From: [Mycobacterium] manitobense
GTDB taxonomy: Bacteria; Actinomycetota; Actinomycetes; Mycobacteriales; Mycobacteriaceae
DNA: 50,590 nucleotides
Direction: 5' to 3'
NCBI RefSeq assembly: GCF_025821665.1
Contig: NZ_JACKSJ010000015.1
Coordinates: 1 to 50,590, forward strand
Below are positions 17,884 to 28,260 of the stretch, in pieces. Position numbers and translations under genes: made by a program. Under the pieces are notes generated by a model that was not told the DNA's origin, searched no databases, and was given only the letters and a program-made list of their open reading frames with translations. Position 1 is the first letter of the stretch, and every line of letters starts with the position of its first letter.

Positions 17884-19286
17884 ACGGTCAGCACCGACCC
17901 GCCGCCGGGACGCTCGCCGAACGACACCGCGCCTGCGTGGGCGGTGACGATCTCCTTGACGATCGCCAGCCCCAGCCCGGCGCCGCCACCGGTGCGGGAC
18001 CGGTCCGGGTCGAGCCGGACGAATCTGTCGAACACCCGGGTCCGCTCGTGGGGCGGCACTCCCGGCCCGTCGTCGGCCACCTTCAGCACGGCCGCGCCTG
18101 CGGCGGCGCGCACGGTGACGTCGACCCGGCTCGACGCATGCCGGGCCGCGTTGTCGAGCACGTTGCGCACCACGCGCGACAGCGCGGCGCGGTCGCCGAG
18201 CAAGCGGACGGGCGCCAGATCGCTGTGCACGACCGGACCGGAGCGCCCCGCCACGGCGTCGACCTCGGCAGCGACGAGGTCGTCGAGGTCGACGTCCTCC
18301 CGGCGCAGCACCAGCCCGCGCTCGTCGGCCCGGGCCAGCAGCAGCAGGTCCTCGATGAGCGCCTGCATCCGGTGCGCCTCGGGCAGCAGTGTCTCCGTGG
18401 CCAGCGGGCCCAGCAGGTCCGGGTGGGCGGCCGCCACCTCCAGCGCCGAGACGATGGTCGCCAGCGGGCTGCGCAACTCGTGGGAGGCGTCGCCGACGAA
18501 CCGCTGCTGGGCGGCGTGACCGGCCTCGATCCGCGCCAGCATCTCGTTCATCGTGATCGCCAGCGCGGCGATCTCGTCGCGGCTGTCCGGAACGGGCACC
18601 CGCTCGGTCAGGTCCGAGGTGGTGATGGCGTCGACCCGGCCGCGGATCGCCTCCACCGACCGCATCGACCGGCGCACCAGCAGGTACGTCGCCGCCGCGG
18701 ACACCGCGATCACGATCGGCGCCGATACCGCGAGCGCGATGATCACCGCCCGGACGGTCGACTCCACGACGTGGCTGCCCTCACCGACCAGCACGGTGTG
18801 GCTGCCGCCGGGCCCGTCGTAGGTGCCCGCGCTGAAGCGGATCGGTCCGTACGGCGACGCGTGCTCGGGCATGCCGATCCGCACCACGTCACCGATCTGG
18901 CCGATCGGGATCAGCGGGGTGTCGGGTGCGGCCTGCGAGCGCCGCACCACCACGCCGTCGGTGGTGAGGATCTGCACCGCGAGAATCCGTTCGTCGGTGT
19001 CGAGCAGCCCGGGATCGAGCCGGTCGACGCCGCCGGTGCGCAGGGCCGAGGCGATCTCGCCGAGACGCTCGGCCGCGGCGCTGTCCACGTCGGCCAGCAG
19101 CGTCCGGTACAGCACCGCGGCCAGTCCGGCGCCCGACAACGTCAACGCCACGAACACCACCGCGGCGGCGACGAAGGACGAGCGCGCCGAGATGCCCCAC
19201 CGGGTGCGCGGCAGGACGCGGTCTGCGGGGGCCGGCGTGTCCACCGGTCCATCATTACCGCTGCCGCGCGGGAAGGGATCGCGCAC
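17844..19286 (-). CDS. membrane sensor histidine kinase
   Basis: Sensor kinase of 480 aa. There are two transmembrane helices (about 35-60 and 185-207) around an extracytoplasmic sensor of about 125 residues, then a HAMP domain (about 208-262), an HisKA H-box FVGDASHELRSPLAT and an HATPase domain with NVLDNAARHA, DDGPGVP and GAGLGLAIV. Likely partner of the adjacent OmpR regulator, although the genes face each other and overlap by 40 bp instead of forming an operon. The GTG at 19286 is used; GTG 19244 (VDTPAPADR) is an alternative 14 residues shorter. The 19286 start lies only 11 bp from the divergent membrane-protein start. Confidence 0.9.
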   Translation of the reverse strand: MRDPFPRGSGNDGPVDTPAPADRVLPRTRWGISARSSFVAAAVVFVALTLSGAGLAAVLYRTLLADVDSAAAERLGEIASALRTGGVDRLDPGLLDTDERILAVQILTTDGVVVRRSQAAPDTPLIPIGQIGDVVRIGMPEHASPYGPIRFSAGTYDGPGGSHTVLVGEGSHVVESTVRAVIIALAVSAPIVIAVSAAATYLLVRRSMRSVEAIRGRVDAITTSDLTERVPVPDSRDEIAALAITMNEMLARIEAGHAAQQRFVGDASHELRSPLATIVSALEVAAAHPDLLGPLATETLLPEAHRMQALIEDLLLLARADERGLVLRREDVDLDDLVAAEVDAVAGRSGPVVHSDLAPVRLLGDRAALSRVVRNVLDNAARHASSRVDVTVRAAAGAAVLKVADDGPGVPPHERTRVFDRFVRLDPDRSRTGGGAGLGLAIVKEIVTAHAGAVSFGERPGGGSVLTVQLALSTAPESSR

Positions 19287-19297
19287 AATGGTGCGCT

Positions 19298-20452
19298 GTG
19301 TCCGACGAGCGGCAGGTCCACGAGTGGTTCCTGCAGCGAGGGCTGCCGCTGGTGCTCACCCGGCGGGTGCGTTCACGCCGGTTGATCGAGCGGTCCGCCC
19401 CCATGGTCTCCGGGCTCGGCGCCGTCACCGCCCTGATGCTGTCGGCGGCCGAACTCACCGACGGCGATCCCGATCTCGGCTACGTGCTGAGGCTCGGTCT
19501 GATCGCCGCGGCACTCGTCGTGGCGCCGTTCGTGATGAACATGCTGCGTCGCACCGTCACCCGCCTCGGCCTGGCGGGACGGCGTTCGGCGGCGGTGCTG
19601 GTGATGGCGATCTTCGTCGCCGTCATGCCGGTCGCCGTCAACGGCTGGTCGGCGGAGGCGCTGGCGGAGGCGCCGGTCTTCCTGCTGCTGTCCCTGCTCG
19701 CGATCTGGCTGACATATGTCGGCTTCGGCTCGATCGCGCTGTGGGCGTTCCGCTTCGCGTTCCTGCAGCTGGGAGCGCTGGGCACCTTGATGAGCCGCGC
19801 CCTGCCGTTCCTGATGCTGACAGTGGTGGTGTACTTCACCGGCGAACTGTGGCAGCTGTCGGCACGGGTGACGCGGGAGCGGCTGTGGGAGACCATCGCG
19901 TTCCTCGCGCTGGTGGCGATCCTGTTCATGGTCACCACCATTCGCGACGAGGTGCGATCCCTGCGGGAGGAGCGCGCCGAGGAGCAGAATCCGAACGAAC
20001 TGCTGGCGGGTACCCCACTGGCCGTCACACCCGGGCACCAGCCGCCGCGCACCTCGCTGTCCCGCGGCGAGCGGGTCAACGTCGTCGCGATCATGTTGGT
20101 GGCTCAGGCGATCCAGGTGGTGTTCTTCACCGCGGGCCTGTTCGCGTTCTTCCTGGCCCTCGGAGTGATCGCCATCCCCGACGAGGTGACCGTGCTGTGG
20201 TCCGCCGAGGAGGTCTGCGCAGAAGGTCAACCACCCTGCGCCGGAACGTGGTTCGGCATCGCCCTGCCGGTGCCGCAGACGGTGGTGCACATGTCGCTGT
20301 TCGTGTCCGTGCTGTCCGGGCTGTACTTCACCGTCAGCACCAGTGTCGATCCGCTCTACCGGGAGCGGTTCTTCGATCCGCTGATCGCCGACGTCGCCGT
20401 CAGCCTCGCCGGTCGCGACGCCTACCTCGAGCGGGAGGCCGCGCACGGCTGA
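19298..20452 (+). CDS. multi-pass membrane protein, Rv2113-like, copy 1
   Basis: Integral membrane protein of 384 aa, function unknown. It begins with a conserved amphipathic segment (FLQRGLPLVLTRR), has about seven hydrophobic helices, a cytosolic charged loop after residue 215 (RDEVRSLREERAEEQN), and ends FFDPLIADVAVSLAGRDAYL. The next gene encodes a protein with the same length and layout. Position between dop and mpa matches a predicted integral membrane gene in M. tuberculosis (Rv2113, from memory). GTG start; no good Shine-Dalgarno; the sequence CACAAT 8 nt upstream could be a -10 box. Confidence 0.75.
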   Translation: MSDERQVHEWFLQRGLPLVLTRRVRSRRLIERSAPMVSGLGAVTALMLSAAELTDGDPDLGYVLRLGLIAAALVVAPFVMNMLRRTVTRLGLAGRRSAAVLVMAIFVAVMPVAVNGWSAEALAEAPVFLLLSLLAIWLTYVGFGSIALWAFRFAFLQLGALGTLMSRALPFLMLTVVVYFTGELWQLSARVTRERLWETIAFLALVAILFMVTTIRDEVRSLREERAEEQNPNELLAGTPLAVTPGHQPPRTSLSRGERVNVVAIMLVAQAIQVVFFTAGLFAFFLALGVIAIPDEVTVLWSAEEVCAEGQPPCAGTWFGIALPVPQTVVHMSLFVSVLSGLYFTVSTSVDPLYRERFFDPLIADVAVSLAGRDAYLEREAAHG

Positions 20453-20520
20453 GCAGGCGCACCTGTGACCGATCGTGACTTCAGTCCCCATGCAGTCGCG
20501 GGTCCGTGGAAGGTTGTCCC

Positions 20521-21675
20521 ATGACGTCCGGTGAATCGAACGCGCCCCCGACCGTCGACCGCGTCGCGGCCGAGAACTGGTTCCTCAAAAAGGGTGTGCC
20601 CTCGGTGCTGACCCGGCGGGAGCGGTGGCGCCGGGTGTGGTCGCGGTCGGCGCCCGCGCTCGCCGGCGTGGCAGCGTTGCAGATCGCCGTGCTCGCACTC
20701 ACCCTCGGCACGGGCTCGCCGGAGATCCACATCGACACCACCGCCTCGACACGCAGCTGGGTCGGCATCGTCGTCCTGGTGGTCACAGTGCCGGCCATGG
20801 CGCTGACCGGATACGCCGTCTCCCGCCTGGCCTCCGACCGGACCCGTCGCCATGCGGCAGGCGCGTCGGTTCTCGTCGTGCTGGCCGCCGGGCTCTTCGA
20901 CGGCAACACGAACGTGGTCGACGATGTGGTGTCGACGGCGCTGCTCGTCGGCTTCGTGGTCCTCCTCACCGGGCTCGGAGTGGGATCGGTGCTGGCGTGG
21001 GCCATCCGGCTGACCGCCTCGCACCTGGCCTCCATCGCGACGCTCGCCGCACGCGCCCTGCCGGTGGTGCTGCTGACGGTCCTGGTGTTCTTCAACGGCG
21101 CGATCTGGGGCATGGCCTCCACCATCGGTCGCGACCGGATGTGGCTGATCGTGGGCTTCATGTCGCTGATCGCCGTCGCCTTCCTGCTGACCGGGTTGTG
21201 GGAACGGGTCAAACCGATGCTGGCGCAGTCAGAGACGACCGAGGCGTCCGCCGCGGGCCTGGCGGGTACGCCGTTGGAGTCGATGCCCGATCCGCCGGAT
21301 CCGCCGCCGCTGCGGCGGGGTGAGCGGATCAACGTCTTGTTCGTCGTCGCGGCATCACAGGTCACCCAGGTGCTGGCGGTGGCCGTCGCCACGACCCTGA
21401 TCTTCCTCGGGCTGGCGCTGCTGGTACTGAGCCCGCCGCTGCTCGACGAATGGACCCGGCACAACACCGGGAACGCCGTCATCCTCGACGCGACCATCCC
21501 GCTGCCCCAGGCGCTGGTCCACGTGCTGATGTTCCTGGGCGCGCTGACCTTCATGTATGTCAGCGCCCGGGCCGTCGGCGACGGCGAATACCGCACGGAG
21601 TTCCTCGACCCGCTGGTCGAGGACCTGCGCACCACCGTCACCGCCCGCAACCGCTACCGCAGCCACGGGGACTGA
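20521..21675 (+). CDS. multi-pass membrane protein, Rv2113-like, copy 2
   Basis: Paralogue of the preceding gene, also 384 aa. Shared features in order: FLKKGVPSVLTRRERW at the N-terminus, a series of about seven hydrophobic helices, an RALPVVLLTVLVFF helix corresponding to RALPFLMLTVVVYF, LAGTPLESMP corresponding to LAGTPLAVTP, LRRGERINV corresponding to SRGERVNV, and the DPLVEDL ending. ATG at 20521 has GGAAGG 7 nt upstream. It follows copy 1 by 68 bp and ends at a hairpin terminator shared with mpa. The function is not recognisable; it looks like tandem duplication with divergence. Confidence 0.75.
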   Translation: MTSGESNAPPTVDRVAAENWFLKKGVPSVLTRRERWRRVWSRSAPALAGVAALQIAVLALTLGTGSPEIHIDTTASTRSWVGIVVLVVTVPAMALTGYAVSRLASDRTRRHAAGASVLVVLAAGLFDGNTNVVDDVVSTALLVGFVVLLTGLGVGSVLAWAIRLTASHLASIATLAARALPVVLLTVLVFFNGAIWGMASTIGRDRMWLIVGFMSLIAVAFLLTGLWERVKPMLAQSETTEASAAGLAGTPLESMPDPPDPPPLRRGERINVLFVVAASQVTQVLAVAVATTLIFLGLALLVLSPPLLDEWTRHNTGNAVILDATIPLPQALVHVLMFLGALTFMYVSARAVGDGEYRTEFLDPLVEDLRTTVTARNRYRSHGD

Positions 21676-21687
21676 CGCGACGCAAAA

Positions 21688-21713
21688 GGCCTCCGCAGCG
21701 CACTGCGGAGGCC
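21688..21713. terminator. bidirectional hairpin terminator between membrane gene and mpa
   Basis: Perfect 11-bp stem GGCCTCCGCAG / CTGCGGAGGCC with a CGCA loop, 12 bp past the stop of the plus-strand gene and 19 bp past the mpa stop. On the mpa strand the stem is followed by TTTT, a conventional intrinsic terminator. On the plus strand there is only a weak CCTC tail. Confidence 0.75.
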
Positions 21714-21732
21714 CCTCGTCGGTGTTCGGCGG

Positions 21733-23571
21733 CTACAGGTACTGGCCGAGATTCGACTCCGTGTCGATGGCCCTGCTTGCACTCGACGACTTGCCGGTGA
21801 CCAGCGTGCGGATGTAGACGATCCGCTCGCCCTTCTTGCCCGAGATACGGGCCCAGTCATCGGGATTCGTCGTGTTCGGCAGATCCTCGTTCTCGGCGAA
21901 CTCGTCGACGATCGAGTCGAGCAGGTGCTGGATGCGCAGGCCCTTCTGGCCCGTCTCCAGCACCGACTTGATCGCGTTCTTCTTCGCGCGGTCGACGACG
22001 TTCTGGATCATGGCACCGGAGTTGAAGTCCTTGAAGTACATGACTTCCTTGTCACCGTTGGCGTAGGTGACCTCCAGGAACCGGTTGTCGTCGATCTCGG
22101 CGTACATCCGGTCGACGACCTTCTCGATCATCGCCTTGATGGTCAGCGAACGGTCGCCGCTGAACTCGGCGAGATCGTCGTCGTTGATCGGCAGTTCCTC
22201 GGTCAGGTACTTGCTGAAGATGTCCTGAGCCGATTCGGCGTCCGGCCGCTCGATCTTGATCTTGACGTCCAGGCGGCCGGGCCGCAGGATCGCCGGGTCG
22301 ATCATGTCCTCGCGGTTGGAGGCGCCGATCACGATGACGTTCTCCAGGCCCTCGACGCCGTCGATCTCCGAGAGCAGCTGCGGCACCACGGTGGTCTCCA
22401 CGTCGGAGCTCACGCCGGTGCCGCGGGTGCGGAAGATGGAGTCCATCTCGTCGAAGAACACGATCACCGGTGTGCCCTCGGACGCCTTCTCGCGCGCCCG
22501 CTGGAAGATCAGCCGGATGTGGCGTTCGGTCTCGCCGACGAACTTGTTGAGCAGCTCGGGGCCCTTGATGTTGAGGAAGTAGGACTTCGCCTCCCGCGCG
22601 TCGTCGCCACGCACCTCGGCCATCTTCTTGGCCAGCGAGTTGGCCACCGCCTTGGCGATCAACGTCTTGCCGCAGCCGGGCGGACCGTACAGCAGCACAC
22701 CCTTGGGCGGGCGCAGCGAGTACTCCCGGTAGAGCTCCTTGTGCAGGAACGGCAGCTCCACCGCGTCGCGGATCTGCTCGATCTGACGCCCGAGGCCACC
22801 GATGTCGTTGTAGCTGACGTCGGGCACCTCCTCGAGCACCAGGTCCTCGACCTCGGCCTTGGGGATGCGCTCGAAGGCGTAGCCGGCCTTGGTGTCGACC
22901 AGCAGCGAGTCGCCGGGCCGCAACCTGCGCGGCCGGTTGTCGTTGTCGTTGTCGATGTCGGCGTCGGGATCATCCGGCAGGTGCTCGGCGGCCACCAGCG
23001 GTTCGGCCAGCCACACGATGCGCTCCTCGTCGGCGTGACCGACCACCAGCGCCCGGTGTCCGTCGGAGAGGATCTCGCGCAGCGTGCTGATCTCGCCGAC
23101 CGACTCGAACGTGCCCGCCTCGACGACGGTCAGCGCCTCGTTGAGGCGGACCGTCTGACCCTGCTTGAGTCCTTCGGTCTCGATGTTCGGCGAGCACGTG
23201 AGGCGCATCTTGCGGCCGGAGGTGAACACGTCGACCGTGTCGTCGTCGTGGGTCCCCAGCAGCACGCCGTAACCGCTCGGCGGCTGCCCCAGCCGGTCGA
23301 CCTCCTCGCGCAGCGCCAGCAACTGCTGGCGGGCCTCCTTGAGGGTCTCCATCAGCTTGGCGTTGCGCGCCGCGAGTGAGTCGATCCGAGCTTCCAGCTG
23401 ATGGACGTCACGCGCGGTGCGCAGCCCGCTCTGCGGGCCCACAGCGTTCTCCAACTGCTCGCGCAGCAGCGCGGCCTCTCGGCGCAGCTGTTCCAATTCG
23501 GCAGCATCATCGCTGGACATCGGGGTCCCGAAACCGTCCGAGAAGGCTTCCGAACGATCTGACTCACTCAT
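21733..23571 (-). CDS. mpa: proteasomal AAA+ ATPase Mpa/ARC
   Basis: Hexameric unfoldase (612 aa) that recognises Pup and feeds pupylated proteins to the 20S core. In order: acidic N-terminus, coiled coil (about 22-96) that binds Pup, tandem OB domains (about 98-245), AAA+ module with Walker A GPPGCGKT (296-303) and Walker [10 protein letters not shown] (369-377), and the C-terminal GQYL, whose penultimate Tyr docks into the alpha ring. A short Asp/Asn-rich insertion ([10 protein letters not shown]) sits near residue 203. ATG start with GGAGGGAG upstream. Transcribed away from the MTB12-like gene. Confidence 0.97.
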   Translation of the reverse strand: MSESDRSEAFSDGFGTPMSSDDAAELEQLRREAALLREQLENAVGPQSGLRTARDVHQLEARIDSLAARNAKLMETLKEARQQLLALREEVDRLGQPPSGYGVLLGTHDDDTVDVFTSGRKMRLTCSPNIETEGLKQGQTVRLNEALTVVEAGTFESVGEISTLREILSDGHRALVVGHADEERIVWLAEPLVAAEHLPDDPDADIDNDNDNRPRRLRPGDSLLVDTKAGYAFERIPKAEVEDLVLEEVPDVSYNDIGGLGRQIEQIRDAVELPFLHKELYREYSLRPPKGVLLYGPPGCGKTLIAKAVANSLAKKMAEVRGDDAREAKSYFLNIKGPELLNKFVGETERHIRLIFQRAREKASEGTPVIVFFDEMDSIFRTRGTGVSSDVETTVVPQLLSEIDGVEGLENVIVIGASNREDMIDPAILRPGRLDVKIKIERPDAESAQDIFSKYLTEELPINDDDLAEFSGDRSLTIKAMIEKVVDRMYAEIDDNRFLEVTYANGDKEVMYFKDFNSGAMIQNVVDRAKKNAIKSVLETGQKGLRIQHLLDSIVDEFAENEDLPNTTNPDDWARISGKKGERIVYIRTLVTGKSSSASRAIDTESNLGQYL

Positions 23572-23586
23572 ACCGAACTCCCTCCC

Positions 23587-23603
23587 GCACCGAATATTGG
23601 TGC
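23587..23603. repeat. short inverted repeat in the mpa leader
   Basis: GCACC-N7-GGTGC with an AT-rich centre (GAATATT), 16-32 bp upstream of the mpa ATG. It could be an operator or a small leader hairpin. No regulator is suggested by the sequence. Confidence 0.3.
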
Positions 23604-23715
23604 AGTAACAACTTCAACGCTACCGGCGATTCAGCCTTTGTGTGCGGTGTAGCAATGGGACACACCAGCATCACTGTTAACGTAAGAAAGCGTTGGACCC
23701 TTCGAAAGGACAGTT

Positions 23716-24195
23716 GTGATCCTGAAAACCCTCGTAACCGGCATGGCAGCGGCCGCCGTTGTCGGAGCCGCCGCGGTGGGTGTGACCTCGATTGCATCCC
23801 CTGCGATCTCGTCCGCTTCCCCCGTCGCATTCGGCGTGCCGGTGCCCACCGCACCCGCGCCGGAGATCACCAATGAGATCACCCAGACGGTCAACGCCCT
23901 CGGCTCCGGCGGTTCCTTCCGCGGTAAGTCGCCCTACATCCAGGGCCTGGGCCGGTTCACCGGCAAGGGCGCCGAGATCAAATACAACGACGCGGTGGCG
24001 AAGGGCTACCTGCCGCTGAGCGCCACCGTCGCCAACCCTGATCTCAACGGAAACCTGGCGACGGCGAACGTCACCGCGACGCTGGCCAACGGTCAGGTCC
24101 GCTCGATGCCGCTGTCGTTCGTGCGCGGCCCGAGCCCCACCGGCTGGCAGCTGTCGAGCCAGTCGCTGTTCGCCCTCGGCGACCTGGTGGGCTGA
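23716..24195 (+). CDS. MTB12-like low-molecular-weight secreted protein
   Basis: Exported protein of 159 aa resembling the MTB12/CFP-2 antigen family. The signal peptide is LVTGMAAAAVVGAAAVGVTSIA, with likely cleavage after the Ala/Ser-rich stretch near residue 35. The mature part has the family pattern: a segment before residue 60, then KSPYIQGLGRF, DLPLSAT-like GYLPLSATVANP, and a final GWQLSSQSLFAL. GTG start with GAAAGGAC 4-11 nt upstream; TAACGT at 23678-23683 is a possible -10 box. The next gene encodes a lipoprotein with the same C-terminal domain, so the pair probably arose by duplication. No enzymatic motif is seen. Confidence 0.7.
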   Translation: MILKTLVTGMAAAAVVGAAAVGVTSIASPAISSASPVAFGVPVPTAPAPEITNEITQTVNALGSGGSFRGKSPYIQGLGRFTGKGAEIKYNDAVAKGYLPLSATVANPDLNGNLATANVTATLANGQVRSMPLSFVRGPSPTGWQLSSQSLFALGDLVG

Positions 24196-24731
24196 CGATC
24201 CGCCGTACAAGCACCGTCATCTCGAGCGCCGTCACCATCCTGGTGGCGGCGTTCGGGCTTGTCGGGTGCGGTGCCGACGCCCCACAGCCTGCGCCGGCCC
24301 CGCCGGCACGCAGCACACCCGCAGGCCCGCCGCCGGCCCCTGCGGCCGCGCCGCTGCCGCCCCCCAGTGCTCTGACCGATGTGCTGTACCGCCTGGCCGA
24401 CGTGAACGTGCCCGGCGCCGAGAAGACCGAATTCGTCGAAGAGGCCACCAACGCCGACACCGAGGCCCTCGACCGCTTCGGCCGGGCACTGACCGACAAC
24501 GGCTACCACCCGATGACCTTCGACGTCGCCGACCTGGCCTGGTCGGAGTCCGACCCCGGCAACGTCACCGCGACGGTGATCGCCAGGACCCCCGTGGGAC
24601 GGGAGGGCGGCGACTTCACCTACCCGATGGAGTTCGCGCGCACGCCCGACGGCGGCTGGCAGCTCACCCACGAGACCGCCGAACTGCTCTTCGCACTGAA
24701 CGCGCCCGCCGCGCCCGCGCCGCCGCGCTGA
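24192..24731 (+). CDS. lppK: LppK-like lipoprotein, apparent CTG start
   Basis: Lipoprotein of 179 aa with an MTB12-like domain. The signal peptide reads TIRRTSTVISSAVTILVAAF and the lipobox LVGC puts the lipidated Cys at residue 26. A Pro/Ala-rich linker follows, then the domain from ALTDVLYRLAD to GGWQLTHETAELLFAL. The only in-frame start giving a complete signal peptide is CTG 24192, which overlaps the preceding stop as CTGA. The first GTG (24243) would leave only eight residues before the Cys, without the Arg-rich n-region. The sequence and position between mpa and the DUF503 gene match M. tuberculosis LppK as I remember it. Function unknown. Confidence 0.75.
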   Translation: MTIRRTSTVISSAVTILVAAFGLVGCGADAPQPAPAPPARSTPAGPPPAPAAAPLPPPSALTDVLYRLADVNVPGAEKTEFVEEATNADTEALDRFGRALTDNGYHPMTFDVADLAWSESDPGNVTATVIARTPVGREGGDFTYPMEFARTPDGGWQLTHETAELLFALNAPAAPAPPR

Positions 24732-24740
24732 GGCCGCCCC

Positions 24741-25037
24741 ATGTGGATCGGCTGGCTCGAATTCGACCTGCTCCTGGGCGACGTCCGTTCGCTCAAGCAG
24801 AAGCGGTCCGCGGTGCGGCCGGTGATCGCAGAATTGGCCCGCAGGTTCGGCGTGTCGGCCGCCGAAGTCGGCTCCCAGGAACTGCACCGGCGGGCCGCTG
24901 TGGGCGTGGCGATGGTCGCGGCGGACCGGGCGCACGTGGTCGAGGTGCTCGACGCCGCCGAGCGGCTGGTGGCGGCGCGGCCCGAACTGGAACTGCTGTC
25001 GGTCCGGCGCGGCCTGCGCCGCAGCACCGACGAGTGA
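24741..25037 (+). CDS. DUF503 (YlxP-like) small protein
   Basis: Small cytosolic protein of 98 aa, DUF503 family, with the family opening WIGWLEFDLLL and the conserved SLKQKRSAVRPVI basic helix followed by an alternating strand pattern VGVAMVAAD. In many bacteria this family sits near ribosome-associated genes; no biochemical role is certain. It starts 9 bp after lppK, so it is probably co-transcribed, and its stop abuts the convergent trmI stop. Confidence 0.85.
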   Translation: MWIGWLEFDLLLGDVRSLKQKRSAVRPVIAELARRFGVSAAEVGSQELHRRAAVGVAMVAADRAHVVEVLDAAERLVAARPELELLSVRRGLRRSTDE

Positions 25038-26821
<1,784 letters not shown>

Positions 26822-26825
<4 letters not shown>

Positions 26826-27619
26826 TCGACTGCCTCTACCGCCGCCTGCCCGGCGGCGGGCCCGCCGGTGAGCGCTTCGAATCCACCGACGGCACCCGCA
26901 GCAACTGGGCCGCCGACATCCAGCACGGCTCGCCGCCGCTGGCGCTGATGACCCGCGCCATCGAGGATCTGGCGGCAGGCACACCGCTGCGGATCGGCCG
27001 CCTCAGCCTCGACATCCTCGGCGCCATCCCGGTCGCGCCGGTGACGGTGCGCAGCCGGGTGTCCCGGCCGGGCACCCGGATCTCGATGATGGTGGCCGAG
27101 ATGACCGCCGCCGCACCCGACGGCTCCGAGCGTGCGGTGGCCCGCGTGACCGCCTGGCTGCTGGCCACCAGCGACACCCGCGAGGTGGCGACCGACCGGT
27201 ATCCACCGCTCGTGGAGGGCGCCGCGATACCGGTGCCGCACAGCTGGGAGGGCGCGCAGGGCTACCTCGAGACGGTCAGGTGGCGCAGGCAGCCCAGCGC
27301 CGACGGTGATGCCGCGGTGGCCTGGCTCAGCCCGCTGGTGCCGCTGGTGGACGACGAGGAGACGACGGCGGTGCAGCGGCTGGCGATGGTCGTCGACTCC
27401 GCCAACGGGGCGGGCGCCGCTCTGGACCCCGAGCGGTTCATGTTCATGAACACCGACACCACCGTCCACCTGCACCGGCTGCCGACGGGGTCGGACTTCG
27501 CGCTGCGGGCGCGCGGTTCGATCGGTCCGGACGGTGTCGGCGTCACGACGGCGGAGATCTTCGACCGGCAGGGGTTCGTCGGCACCAGCGCGCAGACACT
27601 GTTGGTGCAGCGCCGGTGA
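26822..27619 (+). CDS. thioesterase-family protein (double hot-dog)
   Basis: 265 aa protein with the layout of TesB-like acyl-CoA thioesterases common in mycobacteria: an N-terminal hot-dog half (SNWAADIQHGSPPLALMTRAIE, then LDILGAIPVAPVTV) and a C-terminal half ending FDRQGFVGTSAQTLLV. The catalytic residues cannot be assigned from sequence alone. GTG start overlaps the nuclease stop by 4 bp and the stop overlaps the DinB-like gene by 4 bp, so three genes are translationally coupled. Substrate unknown. Confidence 0.7.
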
Positions 27620-28128
27620 ACGAGGAACTGCGATGGCAGTTCCACCTGGCGTGGGCGCTGGCCGAGGTGCACCTCGACACCTTGGTCGATGACGACTTCC
27701 TCTGGCAGCCAAGCGAACTGGTGTGGACCGTGCGACCGGGTGACGATGGCCGCTGGCGCCCCGACTGGGCGGACACCGAGCCCGACCCGATCCCGGTGCC
27801 CACGATCGCATGGCTCACCTGGCACATCGACTGGTGGTGGTCGGTGACGCTGGCACACGCGCGCGGCGAGTCCGCGCCGGAGCGCACAGACGTGACGTGG
27901 CCCGGTTCCGGTTCGGCGGCGGTGACGCGGTTGCGTGACCTCGCCGGGCAGTGGCGGGCGCTGCTGGAGGCGCTGAGCACGCAGGACCTGCACGGGCCGT
28001 CCGCCTTCCCCTGGGGCGCCGACGCCGGCCGCACCATGGCCCACACCGTGCTGTGGGTGAATGTCGAACTGACCAAGAACATCTCGGAGATCGGTCAGTT
28101 GCGGCTGCTGCGCGCCGCGCGCAGCTGA
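27616..28128 (+). CDS. DinB-like four-helix protein
   Basis: 170 aa, resembling the DinB/YfiT superfamily of metal-binding four-helix bundles that in actinobacteria include mycothiol-dependent enzymes. Candidate metal ligands are H18 (LAEVHLD), H49 (LTWHIDWWW) and a C-terminal His in GRTMAHTVLWVN. GTG start overlaps the thioesterase gene by 4 bp. mshC elsewhere in the window shows that the organism makes mycothiol. The enzyme activity is not identifiable. Confidence 0.7.
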   Translation: MNEELRWQFHLAWALAEVHLDTLVDDDFLWQPSELVWTVRPGDDGRWRPDWADTEPDPIPVPTIAWLTWHIDWWWSVTLAHARGESAPERTDVTWPGSGSAAVTRLRDLAGQWRALLEALSTQDLHGPSAFPWGADAGRTMAHTVLWVNVELTKNISEIGQLRLLRAARS

Positions 28129-28149
28129 CGGCCCCGCGCGCCGCCGAAC

Positions 28150-28212
28150 CGCCGAACGTGAGCTTGTTTCTCAGGAATCGCCCGATCATCGCCATCTTGC
28201 TCACGTTCGGCG
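28150..28212. repeat. 63-bp element with 14-bp perfect terminal inverted repeats
   Basis: Arms CGCCGAACGTGAGC (28150-28163) and GCTCACGTTCGGCG (28199-28212) flank a 35-nt centre containing two GGCGAT-type words in the minus sense. It fills the gap between the DinB-like and arsR genes. It could be a terminator stem without U-run, a dispersed palindromic repeat unit, or a binding site. No second copy occurs in this window. Confidence 0.6.
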
Positions 28213-28230
28213 TACGTATATGCCCTTGCG

Positions 28231-28240
28231 TCTATATAGA
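28231..28240. promoter_or_regulatory. TCTATATAGA palindrome, ArsR operator candidate
   Basis: Perfect 10-bp palindrome in an AT-rich island, 20 bp upstream of the arsR ATG, with CAATAT at 28248-28253 as possible -10 box. The position fits autorepression by the ArsR protein, which is the usual mode in the family. Confidence 0.45.
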
Positions 28241-28260
28241 TGCCGTGCAATATTAGGGGC

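Noticed and set aside
13669..23571. Complete Pup-proteasome system
   Set aside because: prcA, prcB, pup, dop and mpa are present but the ligase gene pafA is not within the window, so it must lie elsewhere.
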